Positions 1 through 8,913 of a stretch of DNA of 14,214 nt are shown in pieces. The stretch is from assembly GCA_910592005.1 (NCBI GenBank), contig CAJVPP010002596.1, positions 1 to 14,214 of the forward strand. The letters run 5' to 3'. The notes under the pieces are model-generated. The model made no database searches. It was not told the DNA's origin and saw only the letters and a program-made list of their open reading frames with translations. The DNA comes from Funneliformis mosseae (lineage: Eukaryota; Glomeromycota; Glomeromycetes; Glomerales; Glomeraceae). The first letter of the stretch is position 1, and every line of letters begins with the position of its first letter. The translations under genes and the position numbers were made by a program.

Positions 1-316
1 TGAGACTCAAAGAAAATACAGAGATATTTATATATGTTGAATAAATAATAAAATAAATTAAACTAAATATATCGAAGGAAATAAAGTTGCCATTTCGCTA
101 GGCAATAAGTTGCTGTGTCAATAAAATTGCCAGATCTGCAGACAACTAAATAGACATCTATGATCTATGTGATTATCAAAAGCAATAAAATTGACATCTA
201 AGAATTTACATAATTGATCGATAGCAATAAAATAAATAAAATGATCTTCATAGAAAATCTATATGGCAATAAAATTGACTTCCTATTCTACCATTTAAAT
301 CTATCTAAAATTTTAC
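1..316 (+). repeat. left terminal inverted repeat
   Basis: This arm pairs with 4113-4385. Over the outer 90 bases I count six mismatches, all transitions (G/A or T/C). Further in, the shared blocks include ATATATCGAAGGAAATAAAG, CCAGATCTGCAG and CTTCCTATTCTACCA. The left arm is about 43 bases longer, mainly because of an extra stretch near 90-116 holding a second copy of the GGCAATAARTTGC word and another near 150-180. The word CAATAAAATTG or a close variant recurs six times in the arm (near 78, 101, 117, 182, 223 and 265). Such repeated subterminal words often bind transposase; that role is inference here. Confidence 0.8.
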
Positions 317-419
317 CTATCATAACATGATTTTTCAATGTGATAATATCAAAATTTTAGAAATTTCATTGGCCAATTACATATGACAATATCAAAATTT
401 TGTATAACTTAGACAGTCT

Positions 420-662
420 CTCTTAGAATTGTTTCACTGGTCAAAATCAAAAAAATCAGACATGTGAAAATTGATCTAAAATCAGCCTAAATTCAGCCTA
501 AATTTGGCAAATTATCAAAAATCAGCTTAGCCGATTAGCATACATCAGAAATCAGCCAAAAATCAGCTAAAATTTGACCCATCTTATTTATAGCCAATTG
601 GCATACTTATAGCTGATTGAAATATATCAAAATTTGACCTATCTTATTTATAACTAATTGAC
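420..662. repeat. left subterminal degenerate repeats
   Basis: The words AAATCAGCCTAAATT and AAATCAGCYAAAA recur with small changes between about 470 and 570. A longer word, AAAATTTGACCYATCTTATT, occurs twice about 60 bp apart (starting near 570 and 630). These words are the reverse complement of the GGTCAATTTTAGGCTGATTT words at 2344-2620. The element therefore has a second, degenerate layer of inversion inside its terminal arms. No open reading frame is present. Confidence 0.6.
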
Positions 663-1653
663 TTCCAATTGGAATGATAGGGTATTATCGTTCCTTAGGA
701 ATGATGTTATTATTGTATCTAAGGTATAATAGTTTTATCGTTTCTTAGGAATAATGGTATTATTATACCTAAGGTACAATAATTTTATCATTCTTAAGGA
801 ACGATGCATTTATCGTACCTTAAGTATGATGATTTATCATTCCTAAAATACGATAGTATTATCGTTCTTTAAGAATAATAGTTTTATTGTTCCTTAGGGA
901 TGATTGTTTTATCATTCCTTAGGGACGATTATTTTATCATTCCTTAGAGATGATTGTTTATCATTCCTTAGAGACGATGGTATTATCATATCTATGGAAT
1001 GATGGTTTTATTATTCCTTAAATAAGATGCATTTATTGTTCCTAAGGAATGATGATTTTATTGTTCCTTAGAGACGATAGTATTATCGTACCTAAGAAAT
1101 GATAGTTTTATCATACCCAAAAAACAATGATTTTATCATTCCTTAGGGATGATTGTTTTATCATTCCTAAGGAATGATGCATATATCGTACCTTAAGTAT
1201 GACGATTTATTGTTTCTAAGGTACAATAGTATTATCGTTCCTTAGGAATGATAGTTTTATCATTCCTTAGGGATGATAGAGTATTATCGTTCCTTAGGGA
1301 TGATGATATTATCATTTCTTAGGGTCAATGATATTAACGTTCCTTAGGATCAATGGTATTATCGTACTTAAGGAATGATAGTTTTATTGTTCCCTAGAGA
1401 CGATAGTATTATCATACCTAAGGAATGATAGTTTTATCATACCCAAAGAATAATGATTTTATCGTTTCTTAGGGACGATAGTATTATCATATCTAAAAAA
1501 CGATGATTTTATCATACCTAAAGAACAATGATTTTATCATTCCTTAAGGATGATTGTTTTATCGTTCTTTAGGGACAATGATATTATCGTACCTAAGAAA
1601 CGATGATTTATCGTACCTAAGGAATGATGGTATTATTGTTCTTTAGGTAAGAT
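663..1653. repeat. tandem array of about 39 near-palindromic 19-bp units
   Basis: By hand I count about 39 units with consensus ATCGTTCCTWAGGAACGAT, each followed by a spacer of about 5-8 bases such as GGTATT or GTTTT. The average period is about 25 bp. A half-unit (TTCCAATTGGAATGAT) opens the array at 663 and the last clear unit ends at 1653. Each unit is a 9-bp inverted repeat around one central base; the copy near 1161 is perfect. Every unit could form a hairpin in single strand. The array is non-coding, with stops in all frames I tried. Units differ mostly at the two CpG positions, one per arm, where CG, TG and CA alternate. Confidence 0.85.
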
Positions 1654-1729
1654 ACATTTATTATTCTAATGAACTAAACTTTTTTGAACGAAGAAAAAGC
1701 TGTATTTTAGTCAACTTTTCAAAAATAAA

Positions 1730-2060
1730 CTGATTTTTTTTACTTTTTATAATAGAAACATGTCTCCAACCATCAAATCAGACGAAAATTAAGTTGAATT
1801 TTAGTCAATTTTTCTGATTTTTTTACTTTTTATAATAGAAACATACCTTCAACCATCAAAATCAGACGAAACTTAAGTTGAATTTTAGTCAATTTTTCTG
1901 ATTTATTTATACTTTTTATAATAGAAACATGCCTTCAACTATCAAAATCGGACGAAACTTAAGTTGAGTTTTTCTGATTTTTTTACTTTTTATATTAGAA
2001 ACACGCTTTCAACCATCAAATCAGACGAAAATTAAGTTGAATTTTTGGTATATTTCTGAA
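1730..2060. repeat. tandem repeat, about 82 bp, four copies
   Basis: Units begin with CTGATTTTTTTACTTTTTAT at 1730, 1814, 1899 and 1974, and a fifth partial start lies at 2056. The spacings are 84, 85, 75 and 82 bp. Each unit contains AATAGAAACA, then a variant of CTTCAACCATCAAAATC, then GACGAAAMTTAAGTTGA. The third-to-fourth interval is shorter because the segment containing TTTTAGTCAA is missing. A partial copy of the unit end (TTTTAGTCAACTTTT) precedes the array near 1705. I see no coding frame; the array is an internal satellite of the element. Confidence 0.75.
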
Positions 2061-2343
2061 TTTTTATTCTTTTTTTTCAAAAATAGCAATATTACTATAA
2101 TGAATATTTAGGATGATTTAAGGGGATTTTAGAAGGAAAATGTATTATATTTTTATTATTTTACATGGTTTTTCCATTTTTTACTTATATTTTTTAGATA
2201 GGAAATTAATCAGTGGGTTTTGATAATATTTATGTTATATTTTGCAAATTATATTAGGTTTTATTATTAATAAAATTATAATATTTAATAAATTTAATAA
2301 ATATAATATATTGATTTTATACTTATTTGACTGAATTGTTACT

Positions 2344-2620
2344 AAATTGAGGCCAATTTTAGGCTGATTTATGGTTATTTAAATTCTGAATTGATGCTGA
2401 ATGATGCTGAATTAAGGTCAATTTTAATCTGATTTATATTATTTAAGTTTCAAATTAATGCCGAATGATGCTGAATTAAGGTCAATTTTAGGCTGAATAG
2501 CCATGTCGATCAGCATCTATCAGCGTCTAAATTGTTGCCAAATTGAGACCAGTTTTAGGCTGATTTATGGTTAAATTTAAGTTTTGAATGGCCATGTCCG
2601 ATTGGGGTCAATTGGCGTCT
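2344..2620. repeat. degenerate tandem repeat, about 64 bp, four to five copies
   Basis: Copies of AAATTGAGGCCAATTTTAGG, or close variants such as GAATTAAGGTCAATTTTA, begin at 2344, 2409, 2473, 2540 and, weakly, 2601. Most are followed by CTGATTTATRGTTA and by GCTGAATGATGCTGAA-type words. The spacing is 61-67 bp. The words are reverse complements of those at 420-662, so this array is the right-hand partner of the left subterminal repeats. Similar words in direct orientation (ATTGACCTAAAATCAGC) follow near 2680. Confidence 0.6.
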
Positions 2621-2720
2621 ATCAGCATCTGTTTGTGCTGATCAGAAAATATGGCAAATCAGTCATAAATAGTATCAAAATTGACCTAAAATCAGCTATC
2701 CGATTTTTAGTTGATTTGGA

Positions 2721-4112
2721 TTATTTCAACTAGTGGCTGCTATAAGAGATTTTCATTTTTTTTAAAGGTTCATCTTATTTGTTATAGGTTGATTAAGTTG
2801 TTTTTTTAAGTTTACTTTTGGCATTATTGGCATTATGCAAAGAAAAAAAATGCGTAAAAAATAAAATATGTAAAAAAATATAAAATACAAAACATCATAC
2901 ATAATATAAATATTTATTCATTTTTTAATTTTATTTAAAAACTAGGTATAGAGAACTACAAAATTTTATATACATAAATCTAGTAAAATTTATTTAAGCA
3001 AAACTTCATTGTATCAAAAAAAAATTCGTTATAAAAAGAGTTATTTTATATATAAATTTTTCTGACTTTAATTTGTTAAACATAATATGAATTTTTAATT
3101 ACTAAATTTAGTATAGTAAGAGTTTTTTATATTTAAAATTTGTCTGACACGAAAAATCTGTTATATTATAAAATTCATTATATCAACATTCGTTATAGAA
3201 AGAATTGATTGTATATTAAAATTTTAAATAATATAACAAAAACTTTAATAATTTAAACAAATATAGTATTTTTTATTTTAAACTACTTAAACTATTTAAT
3301 AAAACTTTTAAAATTACATAAATAACTTACCATATTCTTCTAAAAATAAGCATTTTTTTTTGTTATAAAAAGCTTTTTTTTAAATAATTTAAAAGTAATA
3401 TAAAACCAAAAATTGCTGAAAATTTTTTCAAAATTCGTAATAATTAAATTTTATATTTTATTTCTCAAAAAATATGTTGTAAATTATTAAACGTATACAA
3501 AACTCATATTCATTAAACAAATAAAAGAAGTGATTAATTATACAAAAAAATATGATTAAAATGAAGCTGGTAGATACTTTAACCTTAATATGATCATGAT
3601 AAGACATTGAATTAATGCTAGTATTTGCTAAATAGTAAAAGTAAATAAAATAAAAAAGCATATTAGTTTTAGCTAAAATGTTTTTTTTAAAAGTAGAAAA
3701 ATATTATATACGTAAATAATAGAATAAATAAAAATAAGGTTTTGCAGTTACTTATAGAATTATATAAAATAGGATAATTGAAACTAAAAAAACTGGAGCT
3801 ATTGATTTTTTATAGTGATTTAATAGAAGAATTTAGAATGTCTCTATACTAGATTCTTAATTTTATAAAAAGGTATAAACCTGCACTTTATAAATGAATT
3901 AGAATATCCCAAAAACTTTCTAAAAAACTTGAGATTTATTAGAAAGATTTTATAATTTCATTACTAACCTAAGAATTAAAAAAGTTTTTTAACATAAATA
4001 AGATGCCAATATAATTCTACATAGCCAGTATTTATATAATTAACTAGAAAGGAGAGAAGATAGTTTATGTTTATATAACTGAATTGAGAAAATCAATTTA
4101 TCATTGTAACGT
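2721..4112. other. AT-rich non-coding interior of the element
   Basis: I see no gene here. The sequence is dominated by A and T runs. A degenerate repeat of about 80 bp can be followed through ATTCGTTATAAAAAGAG (3024), GTATAGTAAGAGTTT (3111) and ATTCGTTATAGAAAGAA (3188), with TCTGAC recurring at 3061 and 3143. An inverted partner of a word at 4990 lies at 3332. The 3458-3661 minus open frame has biased F/Y/I composition and no family features, and I treat it as spurious. Confidence 0.5.
3332..3352 (-). repeat. 21-bp inverted partner of 4990-5010
   Basis: The sequence ATTCTTCTAAAAATAAGCA and its two preceding bases are the exact reverse complement of 4990-5010. The match stops abruptly on both sides (a T-run outside, CC inside). 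Because the word mixes all four bases, an exact 21-bp match is unlikely by chance even in AT-rich DNA. It suggests a dispersed repeat or the ends of another, older insertion that overlaps the right arm of the large element. Confidence 0.5.
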
Positions 4113-4385
4113 GTAAAATTTTAGATAAATTTAATTGGTAGAATAGGAAGTCAACTTTATTGCTATATAGATCTTTTATAAAGATCATTTTGTCTATTTT
4201 ATTGTCATCAATCAATTATGTAAATCTTTAGATATCAATTTTATTGCCTTTAATAATTACTAGTTACCTGCAGATCTGGTAATTTTATTGACATAGCAAC
4301 TTTATTTCCTTCGATATATTTAGTTTAGTTTATTTTATTATTTATTTAATATGTATAAATATTTCTGTATTTTTTTTGAGTCTCA
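4113..4385 (-). repeat. right terminal inverted repeat
   Basis: This is the reverse complement of the left arm, recognisable from GTAAAATTTTAGATAAAT at the inner edge to TTTTTTGAGTCTCA at the outer edge. It lacks the roughly 43 extra bases of the left arm. It also carries the CAATAAAATTG-type words, in inverted orientation. Immediately outside comes GTACTGACGAG, so the longer end could read CAGTACTGAGACTC when seen from outside. The missing left flank prevents a test of that longer end. Confidence 0.8.
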
Positions 4386-4933
4386 GTACTGACGAGATTT
4401 TAATCTTTTAGATACTGAACTTATATATTATATTAATAAAGGAGTATAATTAACCAAGTATAAAACGTATCTTTTACAAACTTATTGAAACTATTATAAA
4501 TTATCTGTAATCCTTTGTATTCATGCAATCCCTATAATTATTGTTAGTAAACTTATTATATAATATTATATTGATTTATTGTATTGACTTAGAGTTTTTG
4601 AAACGTAATTTTTAAAATATCTTTGAGTTATCTTTGTGTTTATTTTATGTTTATATCACGTGTATTATATTAAGAATAATTCTTCGATATTATTATAAAT
4701 CCTCACTCGTGATTTCTTGAGTAATTGTCTTAGTTTATTTATTCTTTTGAGATTTTATTTGAAATTATGAAACTATTATAACACTGGCATTCTTCTAATT
4801 ATTATAATATTGTGAATTTTTTTGATTTTTGTTATAGTTTACATTTATATATATTCTACTTAATATTAATTCATTAATATTATAAAATTATAATTACACA
4901 ATCATATATTTGAAGTAAAAAACTTAATTGTAA
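4386..4933. other. gene-free flank, possible LTR remnant
   Basis: There is no open frame of note. The stretch has features seen in long terminal repeats: an AATAAA at 4435-4440, a leading TGAGTCTCAG at the element boundary, and TATAACACTGGCATTC near 4780, which could be an LTR end next to a primer-binding-type sequence. No second copy is in the window, so the LTR idea cannot be tested here. Base composition is somewhat less extreme than in the block that follows. Confidence 0.25.
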
Positions 4934-5010
4934 AGGAGTGCTTATTTAAAGATTCTATATAAAATGAAAAGGTACTTATTTTTAAGAAGTGCTTATTTTT
5001 AGAAGAATAT
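4934..5010 (+). repeat. three short direct repeats of a TGCTTATTTTTA word
   Basis: Three related words lie within 77 bases: GAGTGCTTATTTAAAGATTC near 4937, GGTACTTATTTTTAAGAAG near 4971, and AGTGCTTATTTTTAGAAG near 4989. The last one, 4990-5010, is the exact inverted partner of 3332-3352. The cluster marks the left boundary of the extremely AT-rich block that follows. This may be a decayed transposon edge, but no element can be delimited from one copy. Confidence 0.45.
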
Positions 5011-6650
5011 AATAATAATTTTTTAAAATTATTCAATAAAATTTAAAATAACTAAAAGTATTTAGTAAATAATTAAAATTATTATAAAAAGTATATAGAA
5101 TTTTTTAGTTAAAATACTATTTAAAATTAAATAGATATATGAAATTCTTTTTATTTTATATATATTTTTTATTAAAATATTTAACAGTTATTTTTTATCT
5201 TTAAAATATGATTATTTTAATTATTTTAGTAAAAAAATATTTTACAAAAAAATTTCTGAAAATTTTGATATATATATATATATATTTTTAATTTAGAAAT
5301 ATAATAATTAATTAGTTAAAAAATACTATTTTTTATTATTTTAATAAATAATATCTATAATAAAAGTAAAAATCTTTAAATATTTTTTCATAAATAAATT
5401 TATATCTTTTAAATTAGAAAGTATTAAATTTTTACTTGAAATTAATATTTATATTTAATATTTTATAAAAAATCATCTTTCTAAAATGTTATATATAAAA
5501 TTAAAATAAAATAATATTTAAAAAATTTTTTATTTAACTTTACTTAATAAATTTATATTTTAGAATACATTTAAATATATAAAGAATTAATTATTTTAAA
5601 TCTTATAAAAAATAATTTATAAATTAAACTTATATAATAATATTAAATCAATTTAGATACTTAAATTTTTTATGATTTTTAACTATATTATAATATAAAA
5701 TTTTAATATTTATAATATTAATTTTAATATCTAAAAACTTAAATTTAATAAAATAAATACTAAATAATATATAATAAAAAATATGTTAATTAGTCTAAAA
5801 ATTTGAAATAATATATTTTTATTACAATCAATTCTATAATGTATTCTTTTTAATATATTTTTTCTTTAAGCATATTTTTATTTATTTTAAGTATATAGAA
5901 ATTATATAAAAATTTTTCTTTAAACATATATCTTCTTTAAAAATAATTTTATAAAAGTATATTTAGAGAAAATTAATAAATATTTTTAAGTGATTAATCT
6001 AAAAGATCTAATTTTATTTTACTATAATTTTAACTTTTTAAATTTTTAAATTATAATATTTTTTATTCTTTTTTTTACTATTATTATAATACTAAAAAAA
6101 ATATTAAATATATTTTAAAATTTTAAAAAATACAAAGCTTTTATAGTTTTGAAATTTAAGTTTTAGAATATTTAAACATTTTTTAAATATACATACATAT
6201 TTAATATTTTTGATAATATCTTTTTAAATAATCTTTTTTTATAAAACAAAAAAATTTTATTTTTATAATATTTTTTTTTTTTAATTAAATTTTTCTATGT
6301 ATTTTATTTTATTTTTTGATTATTTTTTTTTAATATTATTTATTTAAAATTTTTAAATGAACAAATAAAACTTATTAATTTATTTTAATACAAATAAAAA
6401 AAAAAGATTATTATATTGCTTTATAAATATTATTAATCTATTACATTATTAAATTAATCTTTTTGTTAATCATTATTAAAATAAATAATAAATAATATTA
6501 TTTTTTTTTATTAATAAGAATTATTATTTGTTAAAAATTGATAATGAATTAACATTTTAATATCTGTAACTTTTTTTCAATTCTTAAAGTTGATAATTTA
6601 ATAAATAAATAGCTAATATTTATTGTTAATTCATTTAATACTTATTACTT
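5011..6650. other. extremely AT-rich gene-free block
   Basis: Lines I counted within this block hold only about 3-5 G or C per 60 bases. The sequence is a patchwork of TATTTAAAA, AATATTTAT and T-runs, with a short (TA)n tract near 5268-5285. Stops occur in every frame at short intervals and no coding or RNA structure is visible. The left border coincides with the short direct repeats ending at 5010. On the right, ordinary composition resumes around 6650. It is probably old decayed repeat DNA, but no parent sequence is recognisable. Confidence 0.6.
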
Positions 6651-7998
6651 TTAAATTCAAAATTGGCAATTTTGATAGGACCAGTCGGTCCTAAATCTTA
6701 AAATTTTAAATTTTAAGAAATTCTGGGATTCCAAGAGGGTTTATTACTCATTTTCATAGCTCATTAAAACATTATAATAGACGAGTTAATCTTTGTAATT
6801 TTCTTGGGACTTTTGGGACTGCTTAAGACCGCTTAACTTCTAATATTCACGAAATATGCCTGGAATGTTAATTTCTATATAAAAATATAACTCTAGTGCT
6901 ATGGCGTATTGAAATTAACTTTACAAGGTCGTTCCTTTAATAGTCTAATTCTTAAGATCTGACTCAAGTACGAAATATTCGCTCATTCAAAATACTGGAA
7001 TTTCATTTCCTTTATTCGTTTTTATAACCAAAATTAAATTTATTTTAACCGACAGATACAATTTATTTTTTGAAAGTTGTAAATTTTGAAATAAAATAAA
7101 TAAATATTAAGAAAATAAAGTTCCTGGTAATCATTATAACTATTTATCAATCATTATTTCTTTGATTTTATTTTAATTGAAACAATAAATCATATAGTAC
7201 TTATTTACACTATTAACGGACTTTACGTTTGAAAAAAGATCCATTGCATCACAAAATTCAAAATACCGTAATGGAACGTGATGTATTCAAAAAATTTAGC
7301 ACTTTTCTTTTCACTACTAATATCCTGGGGTTGCAAAAAGTATGAAAGTAGTGTAATGATAAATAAAAATTAATGAATTTTACATGAAAAGTAAATGATA
7401 ATAATATATATTGTTACCAATTTGGAAACTCGTACGACTTTATACACAAGTTTCAGAAATGTTGAGATTCAATCATTTTCAGAAATTTCCCGTCCGAAAT
7501 CAATACGTGCGAACTTGAAAAATATATTACAAATTTAATTGGCGATTGTGGCTCCTACCTTGTAAAGTTTTAATCATGAATCAAAAATTTTTCGGAACGT
7601 ATAAGAATCTTTGCCCTCTCAATCCTTTGCACTATATTCTAAACATCATATTTGGTTCTAAGTAAATGATGTTCCGCTGGTTTTGTAATATATAATTATA
7701 AAATTTTATGTAATTTTGGTTATATTTGGAGGTTTTTATTAAAATCGAGTTACGAACATAGTAAATCTTATGAACCGTAAAGTACTTGATCCTTTAAATT
7801 TTATAAGTCGTAATAATCAAAAATTAGATCATTATCTTAATTTTTGTGGTATGCACCTTTCCTAATACAGTAAGTTTTTGCTTATGACATTTTAAATTTT
7901 TTTTAAATAAAAAAACTATTAACAAAAATTATAATAAATTTTTTAATAAAATTATTTTATTGAAATTTAATATTATAAGATAATTAATTGTTTCACTA
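6651..7998. other. gene-free intergenic stretch of ordinary composition
   Basis: Composition returns to about one quarter G+C. A small interrupted palindrome, GGACCAGTCGGTCC, sits near 6679, and GGGACTTTTGGGACTGC near 6807 has an internal direct repeat; both could be fragments of transposon ends. I find no open frame with family features on either strand. The minus strand between 7880 and 7998 was checked for continuation of the kinase-family pseudogene and none was visible. Confidence 0.45.
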
Positions 7999-8340
7999 CA
8001 TTATTAAATCATTAATATCTAATTCATTAATAAAACTTTCATCGTTCAATCTATATATTTTAAGACAATGGAACAAGATTTATGTTTAGAAGCATTCTAG
8101 TTCGCAATTTTCACAAACTCTTTTCATTCCCTAATTTAAGGTAATTTTGTCATAGTCATAACTCAGAATTAATAATCGTATTGCCTCAGATTTTTCCTCA
8201 TTTGTGAGCGATTCATCAGCGTAAATTGTTTGTTGTCTAAATTCATACTGCTTATCTACGTCTGTGTATATTTTAACGTCAGTTAATGCAAATACATTAT
8301 CCAATACATCCTTAACTAATTCTCTACGAATGGTCGTCAT
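7999..8340 (-). pseudogene. broken N-terminal fragment of a Rhizophagus-type kinase-family protein
   Basis: From the ATG at 8340 the frame encodes 69 residues starting MTTIRRELVKDVLDNVFALT and including EFRQQTIYADESLTNEEKSE. It then meets TAG at 8131-8133. Straight after the stop the same frame continues GMKRVCENCELECF, and two more stops follow (8086-8088, 8080-8082). A weaker match goes on to ELDINDLI near 8002. This order (TIR-ELV, QQT-ADESLT, KR-CENC, DI-LI) matches the N-terminus of an expanded kinase-domain family in Rhizophagus, where the Cys pairs precede the kinase domain. In relatives the stop position holds a residue such as S or E, so one substitution can explain it. No kinase domain follows. 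Reading it as a real 69-residue gene is less likely, because homology continues past the stop. The family match is from memory. Confidence 0.65.
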
Positions 8341-8370
8341 AATGCAATGAAATAAAAATAATTATAATTA

Positions 8371-8388
8371 ACGGAATTTAAATTCCGT
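8371..8388. promoter_or_regulatory. 18-bp perfect palindrome in the 5' leader
   Basis: ACGGAATTTAAATTCCGT is a perfect 18-bp palindrome lying about 30 bases upstream of the ATG at 8340, between that ATG and the TATA-like box. It could be a binding site for a dimeric regulator or a leader hairpin. It could also be chance in AT-rich DNA, although the flanking CGG/CCG makes that less likely. Confidence 0.3.
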
Positions 8389-8453
8389 GCTTATATTAAT
8401 ATAAAAAAACTAGCTTATTTAAACTTTCAACTTCACGACATAATTATCCAGAA

Positions 8454-8461
8454 TTTTTATA
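8454..8461 (-). promoter_or_regulatory. TATA-like box upstream of the kinase-family fragment
   Basis: On the minus strand the sequence reads CTATAAAAATTCTGG about 115 bases before the ATG at 8340. It is a plausible TATA element left from the promoter of the broken gene. Further upstream, GGTACGGTACC gives a short GC-richer patch. Nothing shows that the promoter is active. Confidence 0.35.
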
Positions 8462-8648
8462 GCTAGCACAAAAAGAGGTACCGTACCGTCGCACCAATTT
8501 TTGTCAAACAAATAAAATTAAATAGCTGTTGTGTTTGAAATTACTAAATTTAGTATCATTGATTGATTACAACAAAAAAAAATTACGTTCAAATAAAAAT
8601 TTTTAATACTAATACTATTTATTTACTTTATTTAAAACAATGAAACAG

Positions 8649-8913
8649 GTTTTTCTACTAGATAATGCTTACCCATCAATTCTTTATAATGCAAGATGTA
8701 TCTGGTCTGCAAACTCTCCTAATTTAAACCCGATTGAGATCTATAGCTATTCTTAAAGAACAAGTGAAAGGTAATTGATTAGATTAAAATAAAGAAATAC
8801 TTTGTGCGGGTGATTTAATAGCATAATCGTAAGGAAATTGACATTAATCTCGATCAAACATTTTCTTTTTTTTAGCAGATAGCATTCGGATCAGGTATAA
8901 AAAAATTGTATGA
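8649..8913 (+). pseudogene. Tc1/mariner-type transposase remnant
   Basis: The frame at 8649 reads VFLLDNA, and at 8691-8738 it reads WSANSPNLNPIE. These are the second catalytic aspartate block and the third acidic block of DDE transposases in the Tc1/mariner group. The D (8661) and E (8736) are separated by 24 residues instead of the usual 34, so about 30 bases appear to be missing. After the E the frame changes by +1, and AILKEQVKG follows (8746-8772) with a TAG where the usual NLW tryptophan would be. About 33 codons later LADSIRIRYKKIV (8872-8910) resembles the C-terminal LVDSMPRRI-type end, followed by TGA. The N-terminal DNA-binding part and the first aspartate are not visible upstream. 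The copy cannot encode an active enzyme. Confidence 0.75.

Larger units (their letters stand above)
1..4385. mobile_element. 4.4-kb non-autonomous element with long terminal inverted repeats
   Basis: The first bases of the window (TGAGACTCAAAGAAAATACA) return as a reverse complement ending at 4385, and the match continues inward for about 300 bp. Between the arms lie several tandem repeat families and AT-rich filler, with no open frame that resembles a protein; the one open frame of 67 codons near 3458-3661 (minus) is low-complexity F/Y/I-rich sequence. This is the layout of a non-autonomous DNA transposon or foldback element. Arms this long are typical of Mutator-like elements, but no transposase is present, so the superfamily is a guess. 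The left edge coincides with the window edge, and the right side continues as GTACTG, so the true ends may lie a few bases further out. A target-site duplication cannot be checked directly. Confidence 0.75.

Noticed and set aside
663..1653. CRISPR-like array
   Set aside because: The spacers are only about 5-8 bases and are themselves repetitive, the units are palindromes with heavy variation, and the context is a eukaryotic transposon.
3097..3114. AATTACTAAATTTAGTAT shared with 8539-8556
   Set aside because: An 18-bp, almost pure AT palindromic word can recur by chance in this sequence, and the flanks do not match.
3458..3661. 67-codon open frame on the minus strand
   Set aside because: It is rich in F, Y and I, lies inside the AT-rich filler of the element, and shows no domain or family feature. 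Such frames arise by chance in this composition.
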